This document shows, in pieces, positions 53,837-63,215 of a DNA stretch of 64,000 nt; within the stretch, counting starts at the first letter, position 1; each line of letters begins with the position of its first letter. This stretch comes from Rhizobium sp. FKY42. GTDB lineage: Bacteria; Pseudomonadota; Alphaproteobacteria; Rhizobiales; Rhizobiaceae. The notes under the pieces are model-generated. The model was not told the DNA's origin. It saw nothing but the letters and a program-made list of their open reading frames with translations, and ran no database searches. Made by a program: the position numbers and the translations under genes. The stretch covers positions 1 through 64,000 of the forward strand of contig NZ_STGA01000003.1 of assembly GCF_005222835.1 (NCBI RefSeq), read 5' to 3'.

Positions 53837-54148
53837 TCAGCTTTCGACAGTGCTGCCCTCGCTACCCTGCAGCAAGCGTACGACAGAGGCACAGTTTTCA
53901 TTGTTCCGGTCGATGTATTCCAGCGGAGAGGACCAGCCGATCATGAGGCCTGTCCCTGCGGCAATTGCCCAGGCAGGCTCATTAGTGGCGCGTTCGATCA
54001 GGCGCGGACCCTCACTCGCAATACATTGGCGAAACTGCTGCACCGTCTGTGCAGATGCGTTTGCCCTCTGCAGTTGTTCCTGGGCTTCGGCTTGAAGCGG
54101 GTTGATGAGAAAAAGCGTAATGAACCAGGCTGCAATATCTGCAAGCAT
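53837..54148 (-). CDS. Hypothetical small membrane-anchored protein
   Basis: This 103-residue protein begins MLADIAAWFITLFLINPLQA, a signal anchor or uncleaved signal, followed by a helical stretch (EAQEQLQRANASAQTVQQFR) and a hydrophobic AWAIAAGTGLMIGW segment, with cysteines at QCIAS and NENCASV. GGAGGATGTAAGT precedes ATG 54148, so it is a genuine gene. I do not recognise the family and assign no function. Confidence 0.65.
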   Translation of the reverse strand: MLADIAAWFITLFLINPLQAEAQEQLQRANASAQTVQQFRQCIASEGPRLIERATNEPAWAIAAGTGLMIGWSSPLEYIDRNNENCASVVRLLQGSEGSTVES

Positions 54149-54319
54149 ACTTACATCCTCCAATCCGGCATCGAACTCAAAAAGGGTCCGACATCGTGAA
54201 GGCGCCGTAACCTTCACCAGAGGGGCCCGGACCAGCGGGTTGATAAGGATATGGGATTGGCCAGGGCGGCGTTCAAGATGCCGACCGTCAACCGCGGTCT
54301 ATCTCCATAGTGACGCCAT
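54149..54319. other. Gap without a gene upstream of the small hypothetical gene
   Basis: Contains the ribosome binding site and presumably the promoter of the minus-strand small gene. I see nothing else of note. Confidence 0.4.
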
Positions 54320-55290
54320 TCAACGCCCAACACTGTCTTTTTGCCGTTCGACCTGTCTTGCGAGAATGCAAAGCAACTCGAACATGACGGTTGCCCCGAC
54401 AATCGATGTCATTCCGTTCAGGTCAAAGGGCGGGGCGACTTCCACCACATCTGCGCCCACCAGATTGAGGTCATCCAGCATACGCAGGAGTTGCTGCGCT
54501 TCACGGGTCGTAAACCCGCCAATCTCGGGAGTTCCGGTGCCGGGAGCCATGGATGGATCGATAGAGTCGATATCGAATGTCACGTAGGTCGCGTGGCTGC
54601 CAACGATAGCGCGCGCCTCTTCCATGACCTCAAGAGCACCGCGGGCAGCAAACTCTTCCATATAAATGATACGAACATCCTGCTTCAGTGCCCAGTCATG
54701 CTCATCAGAACCGTAAACCGAACCCCGAATACCGATCTGCACCATGCGGGCTGGATCCAGCAGCCCTCTTCGATCGCCCGTCGGAATGGAGTTCCATGCG
54801 TATAGCGATTATCGCCGAAATAGGTGTCGTTCGTGTCAGAATGGGCATCGAAATGAAGGAAACCTACGGGGCTATTCTTTGCAGCCGCACGTAGTACAGG
54901 CAGGGTGGTTAGATGGTCCCCGCCGACTGCGAGCGGCAGGGCGCCTTTTTCCACGATAGCGGAGATCAAGTTTTCGATCAGTCTAAGTCTATCCATCAAA
55001 TCGACAGGATTGACAGTGACGTCGCCGACATCGGCGATATTGGCAATCTTTTAGCGCTCGGTCCCGAACATATGATGCGCGCTGCGCATGAGGCTCGAGT
55101 AATTTCGGACTTCGCGCGGTCCATGGCGTGCGCCAGCACAGTTCGTTGTTCCGCCGTCCCACGGGATGCCGACAAGTGCGATATCGAGACCTTCGGCGTC
55201 TGCAACGGCTGGCAGCCGCATGAACGTCGCGTGGCCTGCAAATCGCGGCACCTGCGCCGTATCGACAGGCTGATGAAACTTGCCCGTCAT
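54320..55290 (-). pseudogene. Agmatinase/ureohydrolase, broken by a stop codon and a frameshift
   Basis: The gene reads from ATG 55290 (MTGKFHQPVDTAQVPRFAGH) through GIPWDGGTTNCAGARHGPRE and HHMFGTER, then meets an in-frame TAA at 55051-55053. The same frame continues KIANIADVGDV, AVGGDHLTTLPVLR and HFDAHSDTNDTYF. Around 54755 one base is missing so that LLDPARMVQIGIRG lies in another frame, which runs on through TFDIDSIDPSMAPG to the natural end. All manganese-binding motifs are present, so decay is recent, or there are sequence errors. Intact, it would split agmatine or a related guanidino compound. Confidence 0.85.
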
Positions 55291-55431
55291 GATGTGGAGA
55301 CCCTTCGCTGGTGGGGCGGACGATTTCCTGGCCGATACGACCAGAGGCGAAGAGACTGCAGAGACCTTTCTGCCGAATGGGAAACGGCTCGTCGAACAAT
55401 GCATTTCAAATCAAGGCCTGAAATAACGGTG

Positions 55432-55740
55432 TCAGACTGAGACGCGCCCAAGGCCGTAGGCCCAACGTGCCGTTCGGCATTCCTCGTCATTGGGCTGACA
55501 TTCGCGGCAGACCTGGGGTCTTACTTCATAGATTGTGCAGCTTGTCGCGACGCCGACCTGACCGTCCAGCGCCAGACAGCGCTGACCTTCGCAGCGCATG
55601 CCACTGAGATCCTCGGCCACGAGATGTGGAGGAATTTTCCCGAGCGCATCTTCGCTTTCCATTGTGAAGCGTGGCCAGTCTGATGAATAGGCGCAACATG
55701 CACCGCAGGTTTGGCAATCTGCGCCGGTAAGGCTGGTCAT
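55432..55740 (-). CDS. YkgJ-family zinc/iron-chelating cysteine cluster protein
   Basis: The 102-residue protein has CQTCGACCAYSSDWPRF at the N-terminus and CTIYEVRPQVCRECQPNDEE near the C-terminus, with RCEGQRCLAL between, the YkgJ (CxxCGxCC) pattern of metal-chelating proteins. Role unknown; some may bind Zn or Fe-S. It begins at ATG 55740. Confidence 0.87.
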   Translation of the reverse strand: MTSLTGADCQTCGACCAYSSDWPRFTMESEDALGKIPPHLVAEDLSGMRCEGQRCLALDGQVGVATSCTIYEVRPQVCRECQPNDEECRTARWAYGLGRVSV

Positions 55741-55809
55741 TGTAATCCACCGATCGAATTCACTGCAGATGAGAGGAGCCCAAGGGACAACGGGGCTCGC
55801 TGCAGCACG

Positions 55810-56025
55810 TCATTCCAGTCTTTTGCTGACCCCAGATTTACCAAATGCTGCCGCTTCCTGCTCTCGCTCAAGACGCGCCTGCCGCAGACGCTCAGTCTTT
55901 TGCTGACGCTGCCTGTCAAGGAGGTCAATCTCCTCGGTCACGCTGTTTGGTAAGGCTGTTCTTGTTTGAATATTCGTAAAGGCGATCTCTGCCTCTTGGC
56001 GAGATTTGCTGAAGTTTTGAGACAT
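55810..56025 (-). CDS. Hypothetical small charged coiled-coil protein
   Basis: The 71-residue protein MSQNFSKSRQEAEIAFTNIQ ends with a long charged helix (DRQRQQKTERLRQARLEREQ) and no cysteine or membrane segment. GAGGATTGAT precedes ATG 56025. Similar short proteins with a TxRLRxARLxxE pattern are common in Rhizobiaceae, as I recall, but their function is not known. A palindrome lies upstream (56113-56147). Confidence 0.7.
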   Translation of the reverse strand: MSQNFSKSRQEAEIAFTNIQTRTALPNSVTEEIDLLDRQRQQKTERLRQARLEREQEAAAFGKSGVSKRLE

Positions 56026-56112
56026 ATCAATCCTCGAAGACTGTCGCATAATAGCGACTGAATGAAACTTGAGGGAAAATTCTTCCGTTCAAAATACGAT
56101 CTCACTGATCGA

Positions 56113-56147
56113 TTGAACAATCATGTACCCATGAATGATTGATTCAA
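56113..56147. promoter_or_regulatory. Inverted repeat upstream of the small coiled-coil gene
   Basis: TTGAACAATCAT (56113-56124) faces ATGATTGATTCAA (56135-56147); the arms pair except for one inserted base. It is about 90-120 bases before the start at 56025 and about 80 bases from the PPTase stop, so it may be an operator or a hairpin at the end of the PPTase transcript. Confidence 0.3.
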
Positions 56148-56228
56148 CCTAACAGAAACGGGTACGCATACAAGGTTGAATACTGATACGAGTACCTTTT
56201 CAGGAAGACTATTCCTTTGGAAACTTTG

Positions 56229-56918
56229 TCATCGGTAGACGCAGAGCGTTGTTATCAATGGCAAAGCTTCAGCATATGTAACCGGCGGCAATCCTTGAGA
56301 GGCGAGTTGAGATGCGAGAGAGGTATCTGCGGCAAATGTCAGCGAGCCAGGTTTGGCGGCAACCAATCTGACTTCATTGAAATCAATGAAGCGGCGAACG
56401 AGGGGCCAGGTGGCTTTGAAGATCGCCTCTTTCGCACAGAAAATCAGAGTGAAGGTCAATGCGAGATCATCACCTGTTAGATCCTTCAGGATATCTGCCT
56501 CTGCCGGGTCTGCGATGACACTGAAAAGATCTTCCGCCTTCTGTAAATCGACGATGTGTTCGATATCGACTCCAAGACTACGGCAGGCGATGGAGGGGGC
56601 AATCACTGCCATTGCCTCTCCTTGGCTATGCGTGATGCTGCCGATAACGCCCGTGGGCCAGATTGGTTCTCGATGCGGCCCAGTTGCCGCGGGCGTGGGA
56701 TCCAGACCCAATCGACGGCAGGCTTCAACCGCGCATGCGCGACCCGCAAGATATTCGAGTTGCCGGCTTGGTACAGCTTTGGCAAGAGCTGGTGGCAACT
56801 GGATGCCGCCTGCCTCTCGCACAGGTTCGCCCATGGGTTCGTAACGAGTTCGAATTCCCAGCATGCCATGTCCTAGTCCTGGTAGATTGACCTCGGTGAA
56901 CTCGAATGCAGGCGCCAT
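56229..56918 (-). CDS. Sfp/EntD-type 4'-phosphopantetheinyl transferase
   Basis: The 229-residue enzyme has GVIGSITHSQGEAMAVIAP, the metal-binding GVDIEH and FCAKEAIFKATWP, the EntD-type signatures. It transfers phosphopantetheine from CoA to carrier-protein serines and would be needed to activate the three carriers of the NRPS at 27368-33802. It is 19 kb away and not in that operon. ATG 56918 starts the frame. Confidence 0.9.
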   Translation of the reverse strand: MAPAFEFTEVNLPGLGHGMLGIRTRYEPMGEPVREAGGIQLPPALAKAVPSRQLEYLAGRACAVEACRRLGLDPTPAATGPHREPIWPTGVIGSITHSQGEAMAVIAPSIACRSLGVDIEHIVDLQKAEDLFSVIADPAEADILKDLTGDDLALTFTLIFCAKEAIFKATWPLVRRFIDFNEVRLVAAKPGSLTFAADTSLASQLASQGLPPVTYAEALPLITTLCVYR

Positions 56919-56936
56919 TACTCTTCCTAGCTCGCG

Positions 56937-57440
56937 CTACACGATGGAAGCATGCGGCGCTGAATCTCCATCAGTGCCTGTCGTTCGGACGTTCACCGCT
57001 CGCGTGAGGTTGCTCGTCAGGTGATTTATTGTTTGCAACGTCGCATCAGCCTGCTGCATATCCATTTGAAGCGCTTGTCCAATACAGCGTAGAACCTCTC
57101 CGGACTTCGCTTCAAGTTCGCGCCCCGCCTGCGTCAGATGTATATCGACACGACGCTCGTCGTCGGCGCGTCGCTCCTTGCGAACCAGCCCCATATTGGT
57201 AAGGCGTTTGATGAGTGGGGTGATCGTACCGGAGTCGAGGCCCAACTGCTCGGAGATCTCTCCAACCGATGATGACCCGGACCTCCACAGAAGACGCATC
57301 GTCAAAAACTGCGGATAGGTAAGACCAAGAGGTTCCAAAGCCGCCCTGTATACGCGGTTGAACGCCTGCTCCGCCTTGTAGACCGCAAAGCAGAGCATCT
57401 GATCCAAAGGGACGTCGCGAGTTGGTTCAGCCTTTTTCAT
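56937..57440 (-). CDS. ohrR: Organic-hydroperoxide-sensing MarR regulator OhrR
   Basis: This 167-residue MarR protein has the reactive cysteine in QMLCFAVYKAEQAFNRVY (C17 with the start at 57440) and winged-helix VGEISEQLGLDSGTITPLIK then RRADDERRVDIHLT. The organic peroxide sensor OhrR represses the ohr gene, which is divergent here. A second cysteine in LRCIGQAL could be the resolving partner of two-cysteine OhrR. The protein is slightly longer than usual at its C-terminus. A palindromic repeat overlaps its start region. Confidence 0.92.
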   Translation of the reverse strand: MKKAEPTRDVPLDQMLCFAVYKAEQAFNRVYRAALEPLGLTYPQFLTMRLLWRSGSSSVGEISEQLGLDSGTITPLIKRLTNMGLVRKERRADDERRVDIHLTQAGRELEAKSGEVLRCIGQALQMDMQQADATLQTINHLTSNLTRAVNVRTTGTDGDSAPHASIV

Positions 57441-57451
57441 GATCTGTATAT

Positions 57452-57517
57452 ATATTGTGCGCAATCTGATTGCAAGCTATTGACGAACGGGTTCGGTCGC
57501 TACATATTGTGCGCAAT
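57452..57517. promoter_or_regulatory. Twin OhrR-operator candidates between ohrR and ohr
   Basis: ATATTGTGCGCAAT occurs twice in direct orientation, at 57452-57465 and 57504-57517. The core is a near palindrome (ATTG-N4-CAAT). The second copy overlaps a -10 element (CATATT, 57503-57508) lying 17 bases after a -35 TTGACG (57480-57485) that faces ohr; the first copy lies at the start of ohrR. Binding of OhrR there would block both genes. Confidence 0.7.
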
Positions 57518-57567
57518 TGAATTGTGGATCACTGAAGCGGTGGCCACACAACCTAAGGAGAAGACCT

Positions 57568-57999
57568 ATGTCTGTCGACGCAAAGTACAAGACTTCTGCT
57601 ACGGCTTCCGGTGGCGGTCGCGATGGAAAGGCCGTGTTGGACGATGGTTCCATGGAACTGCAATTGGTTGTTCCGAAGGAGTTGGGTGGTCCGGGCGGCG
57701 AGGGTGCCAACCCCGAAAAGCTGTTTGCTCTGGGTTACTCTGCATGCTTCCTGGGTGCCCTGCGCGTCGGCGCGCAACAATTGAAGACCAAGGTTCCGGA
57801 GGGTTCGACGGTGAATGCAACTGTGGGAATTGGCCCGCGCTCTGAAGGCGGCTTTGGCGTCACGGCTGAACTGGACGTCTATCTGCCAGGACTGGCTGAA
57901 GATGAAGCCCAGAAGCTCATTGAAGTCACGCACGGCATCTGCCCTTACTCCAACGCCATCAAAGCGAGTGTGGACGTGCCGACAAAGGTACGCACCTGA
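57568..57999 (+). CDS. ohr: Organic hydroperoxide resistance protein Ohr
   Basis: This 143-residue OsmC-family thiol peroxidase has the two catalytic cysteines in GYSACFLGAL and GICPYSNAIK and the typical start YKTSATASGGGRDGKAVLDD. It reduces fatty-acid and other organic hydroperoxides, drawing on lipoylated proteins. ATG 57568 has AAGGAGAAG upstream; the frame is open 17 codons earlier. Divergent ohrR and a downstream terminator make it a standard unit. Confidence 0.95.
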   Translation: MSVDAKYKTSATASGGGRDGKAVLDDGSMELQLVVPKELGGPGGEGANPEKLFALGYSACFLGALRVGAQQLKTKVPEGSTVNATVGIGPRSEGGFGVTAELDVYLPGLAEDEAQKLIEVTHGICPYSNAIKASVDVPTKVRT

Positions 58000-58023
58000 A
58001 CACCCTGGAATTGATATCACATT

Positions 58024-58064
58024 GGAGGGCCGGTCATCGCGGGATGCCCGGCCTTCCTTGTTTC
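58024..58064 (+). terminator. Rho-independent terminator after ohr
   Basis: GGAGGGCCGG (58024-58033) pairs with CCGGCCTTCC (58048-58057), one G-U pair, 14-base loop, followed by TTGTTT. It lies 24 bases after the ohr stop. Confidence 0.75.
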
Positions 58065-58347
58065 AGGCGCGTTTGATAAGAAAGCTAAGCCGTTTCTATC
58101 GCGTTTGCGGCTTTAACCGACGGTATCAAGACAAGGCCGCATTCGCCCGCACACTACCATGGATTTGCTTCCGAATTCGTGCGTCAGGCGGCTTCGGAGT
58201 GACGAAGATGAGGTAAATTACCACCTCGCCACTGTCGATCATAAAGGATGTCTCGACAACGAGCCGTTCCCGCGCCAAAAGCAAGGCCCGACCGTGGTCG
58301 CAAGCCCCGGTCGCCATAACAAACTGTGTCTGAAGGAAAATGAGCCG
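58065..58347. other. Leader region of purU without a gene
   Basis: The 283 bases between the ohr terminator and purU contain a plus-strand open frame continuous with purU, but no ribosome site upstream of ATG 58348 other than its own. The region should hold the purU promoter. I looked for a conserved riboswitch core and did not recognise one. Confidence 0.35.
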
Positions 58348-59229
58348 ATGAATTTCGTCCTGACCGTAACCTGCCCCACCGCCCGCGGTATCGTGGCCGC
58401 GCTTTCGGGTTATCTGGCGGAAAAGGGTTGCAACATCGTGGATTCATCGCAGTTCGATGACTTCGATACCGGGCGCTTCTTCATGCGCATCTCCTTCATC
58501 TCGGAAGAGGGCATCTTGCGGGAGGCGCTGCTGGAAGGGTTGACGCCGATTGCGAAAAAGTTCTCCATGCAGGCCGACATTCACGATTCAGCCGAGCGCA
58601 TGAAAGTGCTGCTGATGGTCTCGCGTTTCGGTCACTGCCTGAACGATCTTCTCTATCGCTGGAAGATTGGCGCGCTGCCAATCGATATCGTTGGCGTGGT
58701 CTCGAACCACTTTGACTACCAGAAAGTCGTTGTGAATCACGACATTCCCTTTCATCACATCAAGGTGACGAAAGAAAACAAGCCGCAGGCCGAAGCGCAA
58801 CTGATGGACCTGGTGGAGCAGACGGGCACGGAGCTTGTCGTACTGGCCCGCTACATGCAGGTTTTGTCTGATGATCTTTGCAAGAAGATGTCGGGCCGCA
58901 TCATCAACATCCATCATTCCTTTCTGCCGAGCTTCAAGGGAGCCAACCCTTACAAGCAAGCCTATCAGCGCGGCGTAAAGCTGATCGGAGCAACGGCGCA
59001 TTACGTGACCGCCGATCTCGACGAAGGCCCGATCATCGAGCAGGACACTGTTCGCGTGACGCATGCGCAGTCTCCGGAAGACTACGTGTCGCTGGGTCGT
59101 GATGTCGAAGCACAGGTGCTGGCGCGCGCCATCCACGCGCATATTCACCACCGCACCTTCATCAACGGCAATCGCACCATCGTGTTTCCACCGAGCCCCG
59201 GATCTTACGCTTCCGAGCGAATGGGGTGA
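58348..59229 (+). CDS. purU: Formyltetrahydrofolate deformylase
   Basis: This 293-residue enzyme has an N-terminal ACT domain (FVLTVTCPTARGIVAALSGY) and a formyltransferase-fold catalytic domain with INIHHSFLPSFKGANPYKQA and the aspartate in VTADLDEGPIIEQD. It hydrolyses 10-formyltetrahydrofolate to formate and tetrahydrofolate. ATG 58348 has GAAGGAAAATGAGCCG upstream. It is convergent with the biotin carboxylase-like gene. Confidence 0.93.
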   Translation: MNFVLTVTCPTARGIVAALSGYLAEKGCNIVDSSQFDDFDTGRFFMRISFISEEGILREALLEGLTPIAKKFSMQADIHDSAERMKVLLMVSRFGHCLNDLLYRWKIGALPIDIVGVVSNHFDYQKVVVNHDIPFHHIKVTKENKPQAEAQLMDLVEQTGTELVVLARYMQVLSDDLCKKMSGRIINIHHSFLPSFKGANPYKQAYQRGVKLIGATAHYVTADLDEGPIIEQDTVRVTHAQSPEDYVSLGRDVEAQVLARAIHAHIHHRTFINGNRTIVFPPSPGSYASERMG

Positions 59230-59230
59230 T

Positions 59231-59265
59231 AAAAAACGCCCCGTTCGACATCGGCGAGTGGGGCG
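59231..59265 (-). terminator. Rho-independent terminator of the 5-oxoprolinase operon
   Basis: On the minus strand CGCCCC (59265-59260) pairs with GGGGCG (59242-59237) and is followed by TTTTTT (59236-59231). It ends the minus-strand operon 28 bases after the carboxylase stop. The same structure may serve purU on the plus strand, where the T run is weak. Confidence 0.8.
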
Positions 59266-59292
59266 GTATTTCCTGTTGTATTTCATGGGTTT

Positions 59293-61026
59293 CTACGGCT
59301 GAAAACGCGCGATCTCGGATCCGCTTTGCAGGTAATCCCCCTGCTTGGCGGTGAAGTTCAAGACGCCGCTGCGTTTCGCCAGAACCTGCGTTTCCATCTT
59401 CATCGCTTCCATGACCGCGATCAGATCGCCCTTTTGGACTGTGGCGCCATCCCCAACCTTGAAGCTTTGCAGCGTGCCGGAAATCGGCGTGACGATAGCC
59501 AGGGGATCGATGGTATCCGCGAGGAAGGCGGCTTTTGGGGAGCTACCGGCCGAAAGTCCCGCCAATCCGCCGAGCAGCGCCTGCGGGATGCCCAGCATCA
59601 CGCGCTTGCCGTCAATCTCTACGGCGGTGCGGACCAGACCCTCCGTTGTCGCGGGCTCAGGTCTTGCGGCTTGTTCCAGGCGATCGGCGAAATCCGTCTC
59701 GATCCACCGTGTGTGAACCCTGAAGCCATCTTTCCCGACGAAATCGTCTTCTTTCAGCACCGCCCGGTGGAAGGGCAGCACAGTCGAGACCCCTTCAATC
59801 ACGAACTCATCCAGTGCGCGCCGAGCACGCGCGATAGCCTGTTCGCGCGTTGCCCCGGTGACAATCAGTTTTGAGGTCAGCGAGTCGAAAGTTCCGGGCA
59901 CGGTCGAGCCGGAAACGACACCAGTATCCAGTCGAACGCCTGGTCCAGAAGGCCCCTCGAAACGGGTGATCGTGCCCGGCGTTGGTAAAAATCCACGCCC
60001 TGGATCCTCAGCATTGATGCGAAATTCGATGGAGTGTCCACGTGGTACAGGCATTTCGGTCACTTCAAGCGGCTTGCCTTCGGCGATCCGGAACTGTTCA
60101 ATCACGAGGTCGATACCCGCCGTCTCCTCCGTCACCGGATGCTCGACCTGAAGACGCGTATTGACTTCCAGAAACGAAATTGTTCCGTCGACGCCAAGAA
60201 GGAACTCGACCGTTCCTGCACCCGAGTAGCCAGCCGCAGCGCAAATGCGCTTTGCAGCATCATGGATGCTATGCCGTTGCAGATCGGTGAGGAAAGGAGC
60301 CGGAGCCTCTTCCACGAGTTTCTGGTTGCGGCGCTGGAGCGAACAATCACGTGTTCCAACGACCAGAACATTGCCGTGCTTGTCAGCGATCACCTGTGCC
60401 TCGATATGCCGTGGCCGATCCAGAAAACGTTCGAGGAAGCACTCGCCACGACCGAAAGCAGCCTTGGCTTCGCGGACAGCTGACTCGAAGGCCTCTGCCA
60501 CGTCCTCCATCTTCCACACAACCTTCATGCCTCGCCCACCGCCGCCGTGAGCAGCCTTGATTGCCAGCGGCAACCCGTGCGCGCGGGCGAAAGCCAGGAC
60601 TTCCGCTGCTGTTTCCACGGGACCATCGCTGCCCGCGACAAGCGGTGCGCCGACCGAGAGAGCAATGCGTCGTGCCTCTACCTTGTCGCCAAGCGCTTCT
60701 ATGACGTTCGGGTCCGGCCCGATCCAGGTCAGTCCGGCATCCATCACGGCTTGGGCAAATTCCGCGCGTTCCGAAAGGAAACCGTAGCCGGGATGCACGG
60801 CATCTGCGCCGGAGCGTTGCGCGATCTCGATCAACTTGGCGATGTCGAGATAGGTGTCTGTCGGGCGTGCGCCGCCAAGCCCATAGGCCTCGTCGGCCAG
60901 ACGAACAAACAATGCATCGACATCCGGATCGGCATAAACCGCAACTGATTTCAAGCCGTAATCCCGGCAGGCGCGGATGACGCGAACGGCGATCTCGCCA
61001 CGATTTGCAATCAGAACCTTCTTCAT
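59293..61026 (-). CDS. Biotin carboxylase fused to a biotin carrier domain, in the 5-oxoprolinase operon
   Basis: This 577-residue protein has a biotin carboxylase ([23 protein letters not shown]-grasp [31 protein letters not shown]) followed by a biotinyl domain with EAMKMETQ (Lys about 542). The architecture is that of the alpha subunit of acyl-CoA carboxylases, but no carboxyltransferase gene follows. Instead it is the last gene after pxpA, DUF1445 and pxpBC, 36 bases from pxpBC, which suggests a role with 5-oxoprolinase or urea-carboxylase-like chemistry; in PxpABC such fused carboxylases are frequent operon partners. Confidence 0.88.
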   Translation of the reverse strand: MKKVLIANRGEIAVRVIRACRDYGLKSVAVYADPDVDALFVRLADEAYGLGGARPTDTYLDIAKLIEIAQRSGADAVHPGYGFLSERAEFAQAVMDAGLTWIGPDPNVIEALGDKVEARRIALSVGAPLVAGSDGPVETAAEVLAFARAHGLPLAIKAAHGGGGRGMKVVWKMEDVAEAFESAVREAKAAFGRGECFLERFLDRPRHIEAQVIADKHGNVLVVGTRDCSLQRRNQKLVEEAPAPFLTDLQRHSIHDAAKRICAAAGYSGAGTVEFLLGVDGTISFLEVNTRLQVEHPVTEETAGIDLVIEQFRIAEGKPLEVTEMPVPRGHSIEFRINAEDPGRGFLPTPGTITRFEGPSGPGVRLDTGVVSGSTVPGTFDSLTSKLIVTGATREQAIARARRALDEFVIEGVSTVLPFHRAVLKEDDFVGKDGFRVHTRWIETDFADRLEQAARPEPATTEGLVRTAVEIDGKRVMLGIPQALLGGLAGLSAGSSPKAAFLADTIDPLAIVTPISGTLQSFKVGDGATVQKGDLIAVMEAMKMETQVLAKRSGVLNFTAKQGDYLQSGSEIARFQP

Positions 61027-61062
61027 GGATGTTCCCTCTTGTTCTTCTTATCGGTCTGCTGG

Positions 61063-62664
61063 TCAGCGAGCAGCCGGTTCAATCTCGTTGAATTGGGTGA
61101 TGGGGCGAAAGCGCACCTTCGCATTCACGGGCATCTGACCGGCGAGGTCGAGGTGATATTCGGCGACCGTTGCGATGACCGGATAGCCGCCTGTCAGCGG
61201 GTGGTCTGCAAGAAACAGAACAGGCTGTCCGCTGTGCGGCACCTGAATGGCGCCTGTCGCCGTGCCTTCGCTCGGAAGTTCACGGGAATCGATGCGTTCA
61301 AGCGGGATGTCTCCGGCAAGACGAACGCCAACGCGGTTGGATTGCGGCGTTACCGTCCAGCTCTGGTTGAAGAGCGTTTCGACACCCTTTTGCGTGAACC
61401 AGTCGGTACGAGGCCCCATGACGACGTCGAGCACAACCTCTTCACCGGCGACGGTGTGTTTAAACGCTGGCTGCTCTTCAAGGCTGACTGGCAGAAGCCG
61501 CTCAACAACGCCGCCAATGCCGACCACACTTCCTGCAACAAGCGCTTCCGGCCCGACGACCGCAAGCGTATCGGTCGCGGCACTCCCGAGAACCATGGCG
61601 GCGTCGATACCGCCTCGGAAGGATAGGTAGCTGCGGGCGCCGCTGGCGGCAAAGCCGAGACGGACTTTGTCGCCTGATTCCAACGAAATTGGCTGATAGG
61701 TTTCGGCAGATATTGAGGTGCCGTCGCGTGCTTCGATCTGAAGGGGGCAAGGGGCACCCGTCAAGGCCATCACGGTTCGGCCGGTGATTTCGAAGCAGAA
61801 GCCACCCAAGGTTATTTCGAGGCAGGGCGTGTTCAGCGGATTGCCGACAATGCGGTTCGCTGTTTTGAACGCGCCCTGGTCGAGGGCGCCCGAGGAAGAC
61901 ACGCCCTGACCTGTCTGGCCGAAGCGACCGAGATCCTGAACGAGTGCAGGCATGGGCGCTTCCAGAACCTTGAGTGCAACACCTTCCGTGACATCCCGTG
62001 CTGGTGCCTGCATGACCTGCGGAGTTGGCGGCAGATGGTAGCTGGCGGGCGCATGCGCCAGATCGATGAAGCGCACCTGATAGCCCGGCTGGAACAGAGC
62101 GGGCGGGTTGCGATCGAGGTCCCACATCTTCGCTGGGGTTGTGCCGATGATCTGCCAGCCGCCGGGACTGTTTTGCGGATAGACGCCGGAGAATTCTCCA
62201 GCAAGCGCCACGGAACCGGCGGGTATGCGGGTGCGTGGGCTTTTTCTGCGCGGCACATACAGCTTGGGATCGCCATTGACCAGATAGCCAAAACCAGGGG
62301 CGAAGCCACAAAAGGCAACGGTGAAGATGCTTTCCGTATGACGCCGGATGACCTCCTCCATCGATAGTCCTGTCAGTGCCGCCACGTCGGCCAGATCCTC
62401 GCCATCGTAATGGACAGGGATCTCCACGCTTTGGTCGGACGCAGATATAGCCTTCGAGACATCGTGTTCGGCAATGATCGCAACCAGTTCAGGCGCGGTG
62501 ATTACCTCTGGCTGAAAGCGCACCATGACCGTCCGTGCGGCAGGCACCATCTCCACAATGCCGTCGACCGGATCGGCCTGCAGGGACGCGAAGAGTGCCA
62601 GTGTCTCATCCAGATTTTGCAGTTCCACCAAAAGGGTGGTGAGGCTGACGGGCAGGAAGCGCAT
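61063..62664 (-). CDS. 5-oxoprolinase PxpB-PxpC fusion
   Basis: 533 residues: about 1-215 is the KipI/PxpB domain (VHYDGEDLADVAALTGLSME, FCGFAPGFGYLVNGDPKLYV) and about 225-533 the KipA/PxpC cyclophilin-like domain (VLEAPMPALVQDLGRFGQTG, GALDQGAFKTANRIVGNPLN). In E. coli these are separate subunits; fusion into one chain is common in alphaproteobacteria. With PxpA it cleaves 5-oxoproline to glutamate using ATP. It begins at ATG 62664, 6 bases after the DUF1445 stop. Confidence 0.93.
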   Translation of the reverse strand: MRFLPVSLTTLLVELQNLDETLALFASLQADPVDGIVEMVPAARTVMVRFQPEVITAPELVAIIAEHDVSKAISASDQSVEIPVHYDGEDLADVAALTGLSMEEVIRRHTESIFTVAFCGFAPGFGYLVNGDPKLYVPRRKSPRTRIPAGSVALAGEFSGVYPQNSPGGWQIIGTTPAKMWDLDRNPPALFQPGYQVRFIDLAHAPASYHLPPTPQVMQAPARDVTEGVALKVLEAPMPALVQDLGRFGQTGQGVSSSGALDQGAFKTANRIVGNPLNTPCLEITLGGFCFEITGRTVMALTGAPCPLQIEARDGTSISAETYQPISLESGDKVRLGFAASGARSYLSFRGGIDAAMVLGSAATDTLAVVGPEALVAGSVVGIGGVVERLLPVSLEEQPAFKHTVAGEEVVLDVVMGPRTDWFTQKGVETLFNQSWTVTPQSNRVGVRLAGDIPLERIDSRELPSEGTATGAIQVPHSGQPVLFLADHPLTGGYPVIATVAEYHLDLAGQMPVNAKVRFRPITQFNEIEPAAR

Positions 62665-62670
62665 GGAACC

Positions 62671-63192
62671 TCACGCGTGGTAAGCGGAATCGGGGATATC
62701 GGTCATGAACATATGGCCAGGTGCATGGGTGATGGCAAACGGAACACCGGACGCCATGACCGCCACTTGCGGTGTTACGCCAGAAGTCCAGAAAACGGGA
62801 ACCTCACCCGGTTCGATCCGGACAGGATAACCAAAATCAGGTCTGTAGATATCGGAAATCCCTAGGGCCTCCGGCTGGCCCACGGGAACCGGCGAACCGT
62901 GCACAGAAGGGAAATGCCCGGAAATGGTGGCGGCATCCGATACGCGATTTGCCCGGATCGGTCGCATCGAGACGGCCATATTGCCGTGCAGACGGCCCGC
63001 CGGCTGGCATGGCTTATTCGTGAGATACATCGGCACGTTCGACTTGTCGGTGATATGCCGGATCTCGATACCCGCGTCGGCCATGAGCGTTTCGAATGTG
63101 AAGCTGCACCCGCTAAGGAAGTTCACGAGATCTGGATGTTCGGCCCAGGCAGCGGATGCGTCCACATGCGGCAGATGTTCGAAAGAAATCAT
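62671..63192 (-). CDS. DUF1445 hydro-lyase-like protein, short form
   Basis: This 173-residue protein matches the C-terminal two thirds of the DUF1445 (D-glutamate cyclase/putative hydro-lyase) family: [40 protein letters not shown], then [20 protein letters not shown] and [20 protein letters not shown]. Members are usually about 260-270 residues, so some 90 N-terminal residues are missing. GGGAGGAAGAT precedes ATG 63192 closely, and only 23 bases separate it from pxpA. It may be a truncated but expressed version. Confidence 0.83.
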   Translation of the reverse strand: MISFEHLPHVDASAAWAEHPDLVNFLSGCSFTFETLMADAGIEIRHITDKSNVPMYLTNKPCQPAGRLHGNMAVSMRPIRANRVSDAATISGHFPSVHGSPVPVGQPEALGISDIYRPDFGYPVRIEPGEVPVFWTSGVTPQVAVMASGVPFAITHAPGHMFMTDIPDSAYHA

Positions 63193-63215
63193 ATCTTCCT
63201 CCCGGAAAAATGGGG

